Of a stretch of DNA of 37,607 bases, positions 29,812 through 37,607 are shown in pieces. The stretch spans positions 1 through 37,607 of the forward strand of contig NZ_JABANU010000021.1 in assembly GCF_016238445.1 (NCBI RefSeq), written 5' to 3'. The notes beneath the pieces were generated by a model. That model saw only the letters and a program-made list of their open reading frames with translations. It did not search any database and was not told the DNA's origin. The DNA comes from Staphylococcus canis. GTDB taxonomy: Bacteria; Bacillota; Bacilli; Staphylococcales; Staphylococcaceae. How positions within the stretch are numbered: position 1 is the first letter of the stretch; every line of letters begins with the position of its first letter. The position numbers and the translations under genes are program-made.

Positions 29812-30379
29812 CTTGGGTCAACTCCTTACTTTGTTGTTCAAGGGCTTTAATCTCATCACGGACAACAGCGGCTTGTTCAAATTCTTGTTGTGACACAAGC
29901 GTTTCTAAACGTGCTCGTTTTTCTTCGATTTGCTTTTTCAACGCTCGTTTATGTTGAGACGATTTCGGACATTTTCCAGAATGCTCTGTGTGACCGCCTT
30001 GTACACGACGTACAATATCATAAACGTCATCTTTAAACGTTTGATAACAATCGTGACATCCAAACTTACCAACATGCGCAATATCTCGCAACGTCATCTG
30101 ACATGTTGGACATCGTTTTTGTTCACGATACATGACTTGGTCTACATTTAATCCATGTTTTGCCGCAAGATGCTGTAAAATTTGCTTAATTACAAATATA
30201 CCTTCGACATCTTCGCCTTCTTGCCAATGTTCATCAGATTGAGATACGATAAGAGATTTTGTATTATCCCTAGAAGACAACAAGCCCTCTTCAACTTCTA
30301 TACGATTTTCAATTCGCCTCGAATTTTTGGCGTGCTCATCGATGTTTTGTGATTCAAGTTTTTGCTTATCGCTATACAT
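29804..30379 (-). CDS. mcsA: McsA, activator of McsB, lacking the N-terminal zinc finger
   Basis: McsA activates McsB. The 191-residue protein keeps the central part: [16 protein letters not shown] near residue 61, the zinc motif [23 protein letters not shown] near 90-112, and a C-terminal UVR-type coiled coil ([17 protein letters not shown]). The N-terminus is odd. S. aureus McsA as I remember it begins with a zinc finger having CxxC at residues 3-6 and another CxxC about 25 residues later. Here residues 1-55 contain no cysteine at all ([12 protein letters not shown] at the start). The frame is open and continuous, and the length is normal, so this is sequence replacement, not truncation. 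The start has GGTGATG upstream and lies 13 bases after ctsR. Confidence 0.9.
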   Translation of the reverse strand: MYSDKQKLESQNIDEHAKNSRRIENRIEVEEGLLSSRDNTKSLIVSQSDEHWQEGEDVEGIFVIKQILQHLAAKHGLNVDQVMYREQKRCPTCQMTLRDIAHVGKFGCHDCYQTFKDDVYDIVRRVQGGHTEHSGKCPKSSQHKRALKKQIEEKRARLETLVSQQEFEQAAVVRDEIKALEQQSKELTQDD

Positions 30380-30392
30380 AGCACATCACCTT

Positions 30393-30854
30393 CTAGTAGT
30401 AATTAATTATAGGTAACAGGCGCTTGAGAATATTGGCACGAATAATATCTCTCGCTGCTACATCCATTTTTAATGTTTCCCTATCTATTACTGAAGAAAT
30501 CATTTTTGCTTCTCTTTCTGTGATTAAATCATTTTCATATAAACCATCAATAATATAGTATGCTTGTTGTTGCGAAATCGATGTACCAATCAGTTCCATT
30601 AGACGCTTAATGTAATTGGCATGATCTTTTGTTTCTACTTTCGTAATTCGAATATAACCGCCACCACCACGTTTACTTTCAATTTCATAGCCATGTTCAT
30701 TTGTAAATCGTGTTTTAATTACATAATTCAACTGAGATGGTACACAATCAAAACGCTGGGCAATGTTCGCGCGTTGAATCTCTACAACGTCGTCTTGAGC
30801 TTCTTCAAAAAGTTGCTTAATGTACTGTTCTATGATGTCAGACATATTATGCAT
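30393..30854 (-). CDS. ctsR: class III stress repressor CtsR
   Basis: CtsR is the heat-sensing repressor of clp and mcs genes in low-GC Gram-positives. The 153-residue protein begins [17 protein letters not shown]. It has the winged helix-turn-helix ([17 protein letters not shown]) and the glycine-rich wing [12 protein letters not shown] near residue 65, which enters the DNA minor groove and acts as thermosensor. A C-terminal dimerisation domain carries McsB-targeted arginines. I start at the ATG at 30854, matching the S. aureus protein; a longer frame adds seven residues over the ribosome-binding site. Two CtsR operators lie directly upstream, so it controls itself. Confidence 0.98.
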   Translation of the reverse strand: MHNMSDIIEQYIKQLFEEAQDDVVEIQRANIAQRFDCVPSQLNYVIKTRFTNEHGYEIESKRGGGGYIRITKVETKDHANYIKRLMELIGTSISQQQAYYIIDGLYENDLITEREAKMISSVIDRETLKMDVAARDIIRANILKRLLPIINYY

Positions 30855-30866
30855 AGTATCACCCCT

Positions 30867-30883
30867 TTTGACCATCTTTGACT
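30867..30883 (-). promoter_or_regulatory. CtsR operator, downstream box
   Basis: On the minus strand AGTCAAAGATGGTCAAA is a tandem heptad repeat matching the CtsR consensus (RGTCAAA, 3-base spacer, RGTCAAA). It lies between the -10 and the ctsR ribosome-binding site. Confidence 0.92.
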
Positions 30884-30885
30884 AT

Positions 30886-30914
30886 ATTATATGACCAACT
30901 TTGACCTTTTTCAA
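30886..30914 (-). promoter_or_regulatory. promoter of ctsR-mcsA-mcsB-clpC
   Basis: On the minus strand TTGAAA (30909-30914) and a perfect TATAAT (30886-30891) are separated by 17 bases, and both CtsR boxes overlap or flank it. Confidence 0.9.
30890..30906 (-). promoter_or_regulatory. CtsR operator, upstream box
   Basis: On the minus strand GGTCAAAGTTGGTCATA is a second heptad pair with one deviation from consensus. It fills the spacer and touches the -10, so bound CtsR would block RNA polymerase. Confidence 0.88.
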
Positions 30915-30943
30915 CCAATATGTTTATATTTTTAAATTTTAGT

Positions 30944-30973
30944 TTGTTCCTTCTAATACTTTTGGTGTATTAT
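30944..30973 (+). promoter_or_regulatory. possible promoter of nupC
   Basis: TTGTTC (30944-30949) and TATTAT (30968-30973) are 18 bases apart, about 40 bases before the nupC start. The region is very A/T-rich, so chance matches are likely. Confidence 0.4.
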
Positions 30974-31011
30974 AAGTTTAGTGAATATATATATAAAAGG
31001 GGTGGCATTTA

Positions 31012-32217
31012 ATGCACATCATAATTGGGATTATAGGTATTGTCATTTTCCTAGGGCTTGCACTCTTGGCAAGTTCTGATAAGAAAAATGTACGCTGGCA
31101 ATATATTGGGATTTTGTTAGTGATGCAACTCGTTTTCGCATTTTTCTTACTTAAAACGACAATTGGTATCAAAATTGTTGGTGGTATTGCGGCAGGTTTC
31201 GGGTACATCTTAAAACAAGCTGCAGTCGGGGTTGATTTTGTATTCGGTGGTTTAGCGAATGAAGGCGCAATGTCTTTCTTCTTATCTGTACTATTACCGA
31301 TTATATTTATTTCAGCTTTGATTGGGATTTTACAATACATTAAAGTTTTACCGGTTATCATTAATGTACTAGGATTTTTAATTTCTAAAATCAACGGTAT
31401 GGGTCGTTTAGAATCCTATAACGCCGTTGCTTCTGCAATATTAGGACAGTCTGAAGTATTTATCTCATTAAAAAAACAATTACCGTACATTCCAAAGCAT
31501 CGTTTGTACACATTAACAGCTTCTGCAATGTCAACGGTTTCAGCATCTATTATTGGTGCATACTTCACACTTGTCGATCCGCAATATGTTGTAACAGCTG
31601 TTGTACTTAACTTATTTGGTGGTTTTATCATCGCGTCTATTATCAATCCGTACAAAGTAGATGAAAAAGATGACAAACTGCTAATCTCTGAAGACAAGAA
31701 ACAACAATCTTTCTTCGAGATGCTTGGTGAGTATATCCTTGATGGTTTCAAAGTCGCTGTTATTGTAGGTGCTATGCTCGTAGGTTATATCGCTTTAATT
31801 GCGTTATTAAACGGCCTTGTAGGCGGATTCTTTAGCTTAGTATCTGGTGGCGCTATCAAGTGGGACTTCCAAACATTAATTGGTTTTATCTTTGCACCAC
31901 TTGCATTCTTAACAGGGATTCCATGGAGCGACGCGGTAGACGCAGGTTCAATTATGGCTACAAAATTACTATCTAACGAATTTGTTGCTATGACAGAACT
32001 TGGTAATGTTAAAGGGCTATCTGATCGTGCAATGGGCATTGTATCAGTCTTCTTAGTATCATTTGCAAACTTTAGCTCTATCGGTATCATTTCTGGTGCC
32101 ATTAAGTCATTAAATGACGAAAAAGGAGACATGGTTGCTCGTTTCGGCCTGAAATTACTTTTCGGTGCAACACTTGTTTCATTTATCTCAGCAACTATCG
32201 CAGGATTCTTCATTTAA
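31012..32217 (+). CDS. nupC: concentrative nucleoside transporter NupC
   Basis: This 401-residue membrane protein belongs to the CNT family, which imports nucleosides with protons or sodium. The N-terminus is hydrophobic from residue 1 (MHIIIGIIGIVIFLGLALLA). Several spans follow, along with the family segments GGLANEGAMSFF near 83, NGMGRLESYNAVASAILGQSEVF near 131 (holding substrate-binding residues), and LTGIPWSDA near 302. AAGGGGTGG precedes the ATG. It is the only plus-strand gene between the ctsR and pdxST operons. The exact substrates (pyrimidine or purine nucleosides) cannot be read from sequence. Confidence 0.93.
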   Translation: MHIIIGIIGIVIFLGLALLASSDKKNVRWQYIGILLVMQLVFAFFLLKTTIGIKIVGGIAAGFGYILKQAAVGVDFVFGGLANEGAMSFFLSVLLPIIFISALIGILQYIKVLPVIINVLGFLISKINGMGRLESYNAVASAILGQSEVFISLKKQLPYIPKHRLYTLTASAMSTVSASIIGAYFTLVDPQYVVTAVVLNLFGGFIIASIINPYKVDEKDDKLLISEDKKQQSFFEMLGEYILDGFKVAVIVGAMLVGYIALIALLNGLVGGFFSLVSGGAIKWDFQTLIGFIFAPLAFLTGIPWSDAVDAGSIMATKLLSNEFVAMTELGNVKGLSDRAMGIVSVFLVSFANFSSIGIISGAIKSLNDEKGDMVARFGLKLLFGATLVSFISATIAGFFI

Positions 32218-32230
32218 ACTAAATAACTAA

Positions 32231-32270
32231 AATAGGACAACAACCATATGCGATTGTTGTCCTGTTTTTT
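32231..32270. terminator. bidirectional terminator between nupC and pdxT
   Basis: A 10-bp stem (32234-32243 with 32254-32263, extendable by about 3 pairs) is followed by T6 on the plus strand and a T-rich run on the minus strand. It serves the two converging genes. Confidence 0.9.
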
Positions 32271-32835
32271 ATGCTTTTGTATTTGAAACAATTTCATTAA
32301 TAAAGTAATTAATAATACTCTCATCGTCTGTCAGCTCAGGGTGAAATGATACGCCTAAATATTTTCCTTGACGTACTGCAATGATTTTATCATCAATTTC
32401 GCCCAGTACTTCAACGCCTTCATCAACAGATTGAATATGCGGTGCTCTAATAAAGACCCCTTCAACAGGTTGTTCAATGCCTTTTATATTTAAATCTGCT
32501 TCGAAACTATCGACTTGTCTACCAAATGAATTGCGTTCAACATCAATATCTAGTTTTTTAAGATATCCCTCTTCACCTACAATGTCTTTTGCAAGCACAA
32601 TCAATCCTGCGCACGTGCCAAACATCGGTAATTCAGATTGTTGTAACGCTTCTTTAAAGCCATATAAATCCATAAGACGTCGTAGTGTAGTAGATTCTCC
32701 ACCTGGAATAATCAATCCGTCAATATCTTTAAGTTGTTCTACTTTTTTAATATAAACGCCTTCGTGACCACTTTTTTCGATTTGTCGAATATGTTCACGT
32801 ACGGCACCTTGTAACGCAAGTACACCAATTTTCAT
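32269..32835 (-). CDS. pdxT: pyridoxal 5'-phosphate synthase glutaminase subunit
   Basis: PdxT releases ammonia from glutamine for PdxS. The 188-residue class I glutaminase begins [15 protein letters not shown], with the [10 protein letters not shown] oxyanion block near residue 46, the catalytic Cys in [11 protein letters not shown] near 78, and the His-Glu pair in SFHPELT near 170. I start at the ATG at 32835, one base after the pdxS stop. A GTG 12 bases upstream lies inside pdxS and is rejected. The ribosome-binding site is weak, so translation is probably coupled to pdxS, giving balanced subunits of the 24-mer complex. Confidence 0.97.
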   Translation of the reverse strand: MKIGVLALQGAVREHIRQIEKSGHEGVYIKKVEQLKDIDGLIIPGGESTTLRRLMDLYGFKEALQQSELPMFGTCAGLIVLAKDIVGEEGYLKKLDIDVERNSFGRQVDSFEADLNIKGIEQPVEGVFIRAPHIQSVDEGVEVLGEIDDKIIAVRQGKYLGVSFHPELTDDESIINYFINEIVSNTKA

Positions 32836-32836
32836 C

Positions 32837-33724
32837 TTACCAACCACGCTCTTGCATACGTTCTTCTAATGAAAGTTGATTAATATCTAAACCTTTCATT
32901 GCTGTACCTAATTCTTTAGCAAGTTTACCAATTAATTCGTAATCTTGGTAATGTGTTGTCGCTTGAACAATCGCTTTTGCGAAAGTTTCTGGATCTTCTG
33001 ATTTGAAGATACCTGATCCAACAAAGACACCATCTGCACCAAGTTCCATCATTAATGCAGCATCTTGAGGTGTGGCTACACCGCCTGCCGCAAAGTTTAC
33101 AACAGGTAAGCGTCCTTGTGATTTAATATCTTTTAAAATATCGTATGGTGCACCTAAGTTTTTAGCTTCAGTCATTAACTCATCATCACTCATTACAGTA
33201 ATGCGATTAACTTCTTGATTCACTTGGCGCATATGACGTACAGCTTCTACAATATTACCTGTACCTGGCTCACCTTTTGTACGAAGCATTGCAGCGCCTT
33301 CACCGATACGACGTGCTGCTTCTCCTAAATTACGGCAACCACATACGAATGGAACTGTGTAGTCACTTTTCTTTAAATGGAAAACTTCATCAGCTGGTGT
33401 TAATACTTCAGACTCATCGATATAGTCTACACCCATAGCTTCTAAAACTCTAGCTTCTGTAATATGACCAATACGACATTTCGCCATTACTGGAATAGAA
33501 ACTGCATTCATAACTTCTTCAACAATTCTAGGATTCGCTGCACGTGCAACGCCACCCGCTGCTCGGATATCTGATGGTACACGTTCTAGTGCCATAACCG
33601 CAACAGCACCTGCTTCTTCAGCAATTTTAGCTTGTTCAGCATTCACAACGTCCATAATGACGCCGCCTTTTTGCATTTCAGCCATTCCTCTTTTAACACG
33701 ATCTGAACCAACTTGTTTTGACAT
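32837..33724 (-). CDS. pdxS: pyridoxal 5'-phosphate synthase subunit PdxS
   Basis: PdxS builds PLP from ribose 5-phosphate, glyceraldehyde 3-phosphate and ammonia. The 295-residue TIM barrel has the catalytic residues in [13 protein letters not shown] near 21, MAKCRIGH near 80 (Schiff-base Lys), and the second Lys region [19 protein letters not shown] near 138. [17 protein letters not shown] [16 protein letters not shown] binds phosphate near 230. GGGGG lies ahead of the ATG. It is divergent from pdxR, which probably activates it when PLP is low. Confidence 0.98.
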   Translation of the reverse strand: MSKQVGSDRVKRGMAEMQKGGVIMDVVNAEQAKIAEEAGAVAVMALERVPSDIRAAGGVARAANPRIVEEVMNAVSIPVMAKCRIGHITEARVLEAMGVDYIDESEVLTPADEVFHLKKSDYTVPFVCGCRNLGEAARRIGEGAAMLRTKGEPGTGNIVEAVRHMRQVNQEVNRITVMSDDELMTEAKNLGAPYDILKDIKSQGRLPVVNFAAGGVATPQDAALMMELGADGVFVGSGIFKSEDPETFAKAIVQATTHYQDYELIGKLAKELGTAMKGLDINQLSLEERMQERGW

Positions 33725-33771
33725 GTTTTAATTGCCCCCTTTTATTCTATACAAATGTAGAATATACTATA

Positions 33772-33820
33772 AACTGAACCTCTAAAAGTGCCAGAAATAA
33801 ATAATTTATAGAGGTCAGTT
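33772..33820. promoter_or_regulatory. candidate PdxR operator between pdxS and pdxR
   Basis: Two arms, AACTGAACCTCTAAA (33772-33786) and TTTATAGAGGTCAGTT (33805-33820), form an inverted repeat with one inserted base and one shifted base, centred in the 111-bp divergent spacer. MocR regulators bind such promoter sites. Core promoter matches for either gene are weak, as expected for an activated promoter. Confidence 0.6.
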
Positions 33821-33835
33821 AAGAGGGATAAAACA

Positions 33836-35245
33836 ATGGAAATGTTAATGTTTAATATAGATAAATCTAAAGACCAACCGATTTATATACAACTCTACGA
33901 AAAAATCAAAGAAAATATTATTAATAACACAATACGTGAAGGTGAAAAATTACCTTCAAAACGTCAACTCAGTCATCATTTATCATTAAGTCAAACAACA
34001 ATAGAAAATGCTTATGGGCTGTTAATTGATGAGGGGTTTATTATTAGCAAACCTAAGTCAGGGTACTACGTTAGTGATATCGAATCATTACCTGTTGTTG
34101 TCTCACACCAAAGTCAAAATCACATCTCTTCAGAAGTCCATCATAAACATGTAGAACTTCCGAAATATACCTTTCAACTTGGTGCGGTAGATAAGGCACA
34201 TTTTCCATTCGAGCAATTTCGTAAATATGCCAAAGAGGCATTTGAAGACTTACAATACGATCTCATTGAATCCGGTCATATACAAGGAGATTATCATTTA
34301 CGTGCTCAAATCAGTCAGTACCTTTTCCATAGCCGAGGTGTCCAGTCTACACCCGATCAAGTCATTATCGCCTCCTCAACAGATCAACTATTATCAATCA
34401 TTACGGATATCTTACCTGAAACCTGCTCATTTATACTTGAAGACCCTATTTATCGACAGGTCCGTCAGGTTTTAAAACGTAAGCACATCAATCATGATTT
34501 TTTACCAATCACACACGATGGTATTGATACGCAAAATATTAATCAATGGCGTCATGAAGTTGTTTATATTACACCAAGTCATCAATTCCCCACAGGCGTA
34601 ACGATGCGACTCAAAAAAAGAATTCAATTATTAAAATGGGCTAGTACTCATCAAGACCGATTTATCATTGAAGATGATTATGATTCAGAGTTTCGATATG
34701 AAGGTAAACCTATTCCCGCACTACAAAGTTTAGATCAGACAGGGAGCGTTATTTATATTAGTACCTTTTCAAAATCAATATCACCTACCATTCGTATCGC
34801 ATACGCGGTGCTACCTGAAAGACTTATGACACGTTACCGACAAAAAACAAATATTGAAGGGGGCACTGTACCGCGTCATACACAATTTATAGTTAGTCGT
34901 TTTATGGAAAGTTACCAATTTGAGCGCCATCTTAATCGAATGAGGAAAATATATCGTAAAAAAAGAGATGTTTTATTAAATCATTTGAAACGTTATCCAC
35001 ACATCTTTCAAATTTCAGGAGAGGCTACTGGTATGCATTTTGTTATTCAAATCGTTAATGGTTTAACAGAATCAGAATGTTTAGAGCGATTTCGATATTA
35101 TGACATCCAAATTCGTCCAATATCTCAATATTTATTTAAGTATACTTACGATAAACCAACATTTGTTTTAGGCTTTGGAGGCATACCTATAGAAGAGTTA
35201 GAGGAACATATTAATCAATTAATTCAAAGTTTAAACACCAATTAA
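33836..35245 (+). CDS. pdxR: MocR-type PLP-binding transcription regulator, PdxR
   Basis: This 469-residue protein joins an N-terminal GntR-type winged helix domain (about residues 8-75, IYIQLYEKIKENI, GEKLPSKRQLSHHL, ENAYGLLIDEGF) to a fold-type I aminotransferase domain. The PLP-site features are EDDYDSEFRY near 283 and the Schiff-base lysine in STFSKSISP near 320. PdxR proteins of this type activate pdxST and repress their own gene, depending on PLP. Divergence from pdxS strongly supports that role. AAGAGGG lies 8 bases before the ATG. Confidence 0.93.
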   Translation: MEMLMFNIDKSKDQPIYIQLYEKIKENIINNTIREGEKLPSKRQLSHHLSLSQTTIENAYGLLIDEGFIISKPKSGYYVSDIESLPVVVSHQSQNHISSEVHHKHVELPKYTFQLGAVDKAHFPFEQFRKYAKEAFEDLQYDLIESGHIQGDYHLRAQISQYLFHSRGVQSTPDQVIIASSTDQLLSIITDILPETCSFILEDPIYRQVRQVLKRKHINHDFLPITHDGIDTQNINQWRHEVVYITPSHQFPTGVTMRLKKRIQLLKWASTHQDRFIIEDDYDSEFRYEGKPIPALQSLDQTGSVIYISTFSKSISPTIRIAYAVLPERLMTRYRQKTNIEGGTVPRHTQFIVSRFMESYQFERHLNRMRKIYRKKRDVLLNHLKRYPHIFQISGEATGMHFVIQIVNGLTESECLERFRYYDIQIRPISQYLFKYTYDKPTFVLGFGGIPIEELEEHINQLIQSLNTN

Positions 35246-35267
35246 AAATGAACAATCATAGAATCAA

Positions 35268-35313
35268 AATGGAGTCACTTGTATTTAAAAAACTTTCACA
35301 AGTGACTCCGTTT
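35268..35313. terminator. bidirectional terminator between pdxR and the FUSC gene
   Basis: A 12-bp perfect stem (35271-35282 with 35298-35309) has a 15-base loop and T-rich tails in both directions. It separates two converging genes. Confidence 0.9.
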
Positions 35314-35333
35314 TAATTGTTATATTTTATACT

Positions 35334-37262
35334 CTAATGTGCGAACAAGTTTGGATTACGTTTATTTTGATAATCATATAACTCAATATCTTGAAGTTGC
35401 ATTAATGAACGTCGAATTTGTGCATAATATGGTAGAAGAGGCAAATCAATGACTACTTGATGATGTTTACCACGATCAAAATGTTTTGCCACATTTTCAA
35501 AAGCGAGTAAATATTTACCCATTGTGTCATCATCTAAATAATAACATCTTGAATCGTACAATAATTGGGTCAATTGAAAATTAATTTGTTCCAATAAAAA
35601 CATTGCAGGATAAAAATATTGTGTCCGCTTTTGGTTAGAACTTAACTCTCCATATGCATGTCGATACATCGCGTACATATTTTCAATACTTAATTTCAAA
35701 CGTAAACGATCGCGTGTGCGAAAAGCTTGTCGATCATATGCATTTTCCGAAAACACAAAGTGGAAAATTTGAGCCTCAATTCTTGCAACATCCCCCATAA
35801 TTTCTGGAAGGTTTTTAGAGGCCAATCTTCGTCCAATTAGTAATACTCCGATAATCGCTATTAAAATACCAACTGTCGTATCAAGTAATCTTGGAACTGC
35901 AATACCTACTGTTAAATTACCTTGAGCCAAACCGCTTAATAAAATGACTTGTGTTGTAATAGCAATCATTGCTAAGGCATAGTTTGCACCAATTACTATT
36001 TCAGTAAGCGCACCACTCAAACACATCACGAGCACGATAATAATAATATTAGGATGAAAACTTAAAATAAGCGTTGCGATACCTACACCAACAAGCGTTC
36101 CGATCCAACGTGCACCACCACGCTCAATACTCGCAACCGTTGTGCCACCAATTAATACGGTATGCGCACTTAAAGGGATCCAATAAGCCCGTTCGAAATC
36201 AAATAATAACGCAATTAAAATTGCAACACCTACAATCACAGAGTATCTCAATGATGAAATAAAGTTTATAGATAATGGTGTCAAGTGATACAATAGACGT
36301 TCACGATAACGCGGAGAGCGAAGATTTATCTTTTTACTCACTTGCTCAATAGGCGCTTCTAAAATTTCTTCTAATTTAAAGATAAGTGCTACAAGCTCTT
36401 GATAACGTGAAGGAACATCAACTTGTTTACGCCACTTTGGATGCTCTTGTTTCGGATAAATAATACGTGAAGCCATATAATCCATCATATCTATAATATC
36501 TTGAGGTAATGGACGATGACCTTTCGCATTTAGTTCTAACAACTCGGAATAAATCCCTTCTGCAATATGATGCAGTAATGTAAGACGTTGATAATCACTC
36601 GATTTTTTTTGAAGTGATGAACCAGTCGTATTTAAAATTTCTGAGGAGTTAGTCAAAACTTTAACTGTAGTTTTCGTTAAATCATTAAATTCTGATTGAT
36701 TATTAAAATGTTGAACCAATTTCTGAATATGTACAAAATCTTCACGTACCGCATCGTTCTCAGGTTTCTTCCCTTTAATTTTAGACTCAGTATAGACAAG
36801 TAATATACCAAGCAAACCACCTAGACCAACGATAAGACCTCTGGATAAAAAAGCTTCAGGATCCTCTGGCATTACACTAGATAAACTAAATGCAATGATA
36901 AAAAAAGTAGAAGATGGACCAGGAATATTTAGTGTATTGAAAACATAATATGGTACAACTGCAAATATTAATAAAAAAATACCAAATAATAATGGAGAAG
37001 TCATCGTAAGTGTACCGAGCATCATCGCAAGCATTAGCCCAAGCGTCGCAAAAGTGACCGAACGCATACGAGAAGTAAATGTACCATTAAATACATAAAT
37101 ATGTGCAAACGTTCCAATAGTTGCTAAAAGCGCATTAGGAAAATCATGAAAGATTAATCCATATAATAAAGGAATAAACATCAAAATACCTAAGCGCATA
37201 CCTCTATTTATATTAATTTTAGAAGTATCGACGTAAGTTAAATTTCTAATATAATTCTTCAC
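35334..37262 (-). CDS. FUSC-family membrane protein, putative aromatic-acid or general exporter
   Basis: The 642-residue protein has two sets of hydrophobic spans, near residues 20-160 (such as LLIFAVVPYYVFNTL) and 340-475 (SVIVGVAILIALLFD, IIIIVLVMCLSGALTE). A soluble stretch of about 180 residues separates them, and there is a long cytoplasmic-type tail. This two-block layout, and the segment ERGGARWIGTLVGVGIATL, fit the FUSC / aromatic acid exporter superfamily (fusaric acid resistance type). The substrate is unknown. The start is GTG at 37262 with GGGTGAT upstream, and a promoter candidate lies about 55 bases before it. Staphylococci keep such a gene near pdxR. Confidence 0.83.
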   Translation of the reverse strand: MKNYIRNLTYVDTSKININRGMRLGILMFIPLLYGLIFHDFPNALLATIGTFAHIYVFNGTFTSRMRSVTFATLGLMLAMMLGTLTMTSPLLFGIFLLIFAVVPYYVFNTLNIPGPSSTFFIIAFSLSSVMPEDPEAFLSRGLIVGLGGLLGILLVYTESKIKGKKPENDAVREDFVHIQKLVQHFNNQSEFNDLTKTTVKVLTNSSEILNTTGSSLQKKSSDYQRLTLLHHIAEGIYSELLELNAKGHRPLPQDIIDMMDYMASRIIYPKQEHPKWRKQVDVPSRYQELVALIFKLEEILEAPIEQVSKKINLRSPRYRERLLYHLTPLSINFISSLRYSVIVGVAILIALLFDFERAYWIPLSAHTVLIGGTTVASIERGGARWIGTLVGVGIATLILSFHPNIIIIVLVMCLSGALTEIVIGANYALAMIAITTQVILLSGLAQGNLTVGIAVPRLLDTTVGILIAIIGVLLIGRRLASKNLPEIMGDVARIEAQIFHFVFSENAYDRQAFRTRDRLRLKLSIENMYAMYRHAYGELSSNQKRTQYFYPAMFLLEQINFQLTQLLYDSRCYYLDDDTMGKYLLAFENVAKHFDRGKHHQVVIDLPLLPYYAQIRRSLMQLQDIELYDYQNKRNPNLFAH

Positions 37263-37317
37263 GATGTATCACCCAATAATTTAAAAATTAGCCTATTTGT
37301 AAAAGCATGCCAAATTC

Positions 37318-37345
37318 ATTTTATATCAAATTAAAACAGGTTCAA
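37318..37345 (-). promoter_or_regulatory. promoter candidate for the FUSC gene
   Basis: On the minus strand TTGAAC (37340-37345) and TAAAAT (37318-37323) are 16 bases apart. The remaining 37346-37480 shows nothing I can name; it is A/T-rich non-coding DNA up to the IS end. Confidence 0.45.
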
Positions 37346-37494
37346 AGACAAATGATATATTTTTCTCTAAAGTTCTCGAATGGAATGCTGTGTGAAAAAC
37401 AAAATATATAACTAAAACAAAGTTTTAAAACCACACAAAGCTATAAGCTAGATGTGATATTTGAAAATAATAAAAATAAAGGCTCTATACTTTT

Positions 37495-37537
37495 AACGGT
37501 TGGTGAAATATTCACTAGCCGTTATTTTTTACTTTTT
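37495..37537 (+). terminator. terminator hairpin just inside the IS end
   Basis: A 13-bp stem (37495-37507 with 37511-37523, two G-U pairs as RNA) has a 3-base loop and a long T-rich tail. It would stop transcription entering the element from the left. Confidence 0.8.
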
Positions 37538-37553
37538 AATATAAAAACGGCAC

Positions 37554-37605
37554 AAATATCTCTATAATTGTAAGTAACCCACAAACAAATTAAGGAGAGA
37601 TATTT
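37554..37605 (+). promoter_or_regulatory. inverted repeat masking the transposase ribosome-binding site
   Basis: AAATATCTCT (37554-37563) and AGAGATATTT (37596-37605) are a perfect 10-bp inverted repeat. The right arm covers the end of the AAGGAG ribosome-binding site and the spacer to the presumed start codon. Only RNA begun upstream of the TATAAT at 37563 would include the left arm. Confidence 0.65.
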
Positions 37606-37607
37606 AT

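Larger units (their letters stand above)
37481..37607 (+). mobile_element. left end of an insertion sequence, probably ISL3 family, cut by the window edge
   Basis: From GGCTCTATAC at 37481 the DNA looks like the terminal and leader region of staphylococcal ISL3-type elements as I remember them. It has an inverted-repeat end, a terminator hairpin, a -10 like TATAAT (37563-37568), and AAGGAG (37592-37597) placed 8 bases before AT at the last two bases. One more G would make an ATG, so the transposase probably starts exactly at the edge. ISL3 elements duplicate 8 bp; the 8 bases before the element are AAAATAAA. The transposase itself is not in the window, so the family is an inference. Confidence 0.65.

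Noticed and set aside
31416..32213. Open frames antisense to nupC
   Set aside because: They mirror the hydrophobic codons of a transporter and show no family features.
1..37607. CRISPR arrays, tRNA or rRNA genes, prophage, toxin-antitoxin or defence genes
   Set aside because: I looked for spaced direct repeats, tRNA-like cloverleafs and accessory protein families and saw none; apart from the right edge, the window is conserved core genome.

Overview
The window is a low-GC Firmicute chromosome, and the proteins read as a Staphylococcus: EF-Tu, EF-G, RpoB, RpoC, CtsR, PdxS and PdxT closely resemble S. aureus proteins as I remember them, and the gene order is the staphylococcal ctsR to tuf region. 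It is not S. aureus or S. epidermidis-like. An adjacent ispD-ispF pair (non-mevalonate isoprenoid pathway) sits between radA and gltX. Mainstream staphylococci use the mevalonate pathway. The non-mevalonate genes are known from the S. pseudintermedius / S. schleiferi side of the genus, so I infer a member of that animal-associated group. Species was not tested.

Layout. Almost everything from 30.9 kb down to 0.17 kb is on the minus strand and is best read right to left. (1) 37.6-35.3 kb: the left end of an insertion sequence (probably ISL3 family) at the window edge, then a FUSC-type membrane protein. (2) 35.2-32.3 kb: vitamin B6 control and synthesis, with the MocR-type regulator pdxR divergent from pdxS-pdxT across an inverted-repeat operator candidate. 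(3) 32.2-31.0 kb: nucleoside transporter nupC, on the plus strand. (4) 30.9-26.3 kb: the ctsR-mcsA-mcsB-clpC stress operon under two CtsR boxes. (5) 26.2-22.0 kb: radA, ispD, ispF, gltX. (6) 22.0-17.3 kb: a cysteine T-box leader, then cysE, cysS, mrnC, rlmB, rae1, sigH. (7) 17.3-12.85 kb: rpmG, secE, nusG, rplK, rplA, rplJ, rplL and a small methyltransferase, with an L10 leader. (8) 12.6-5.3 kb: rpoB, rpoC. (9) 5.05-0.17 kb: an L7Ae-like protein, rpsL, rpsG, fusA, tuf.

How the genes work together. Most of the window builds and runs the transcription and translation machinery: RNA polymerase, ribosomal proteins, elongation factors, Glu and Cys tRNA charging, rRNA maturation and modification, and the SecE translocon subunit. 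Stress proteolysis (CtsR/McsA/McsB/ClpC), DNA repair (RadA), cysteine, PLP and isoprenoid precursor synthesis are attached to it. Regulation visible in the DNA includes a T-box, an L10 leader attenuator, CtsR operators, a candidate PdxR operator, several good sigma-A promoters and rho-independent terminators.

The window is mainly conserved housekeeping DNA. I found no defence island, CRISPR, prophage or obviously new multigene system. The most distinctive points are the retained ispDF pair where yacL and disA lie in relatives, a McsA without its N-terminal zinc finger, an inverted repeat just upstream of sigH, a structured repeat splitting rplK from rplA, and an IS end that appears to shield its transposase from read-through in two ways.
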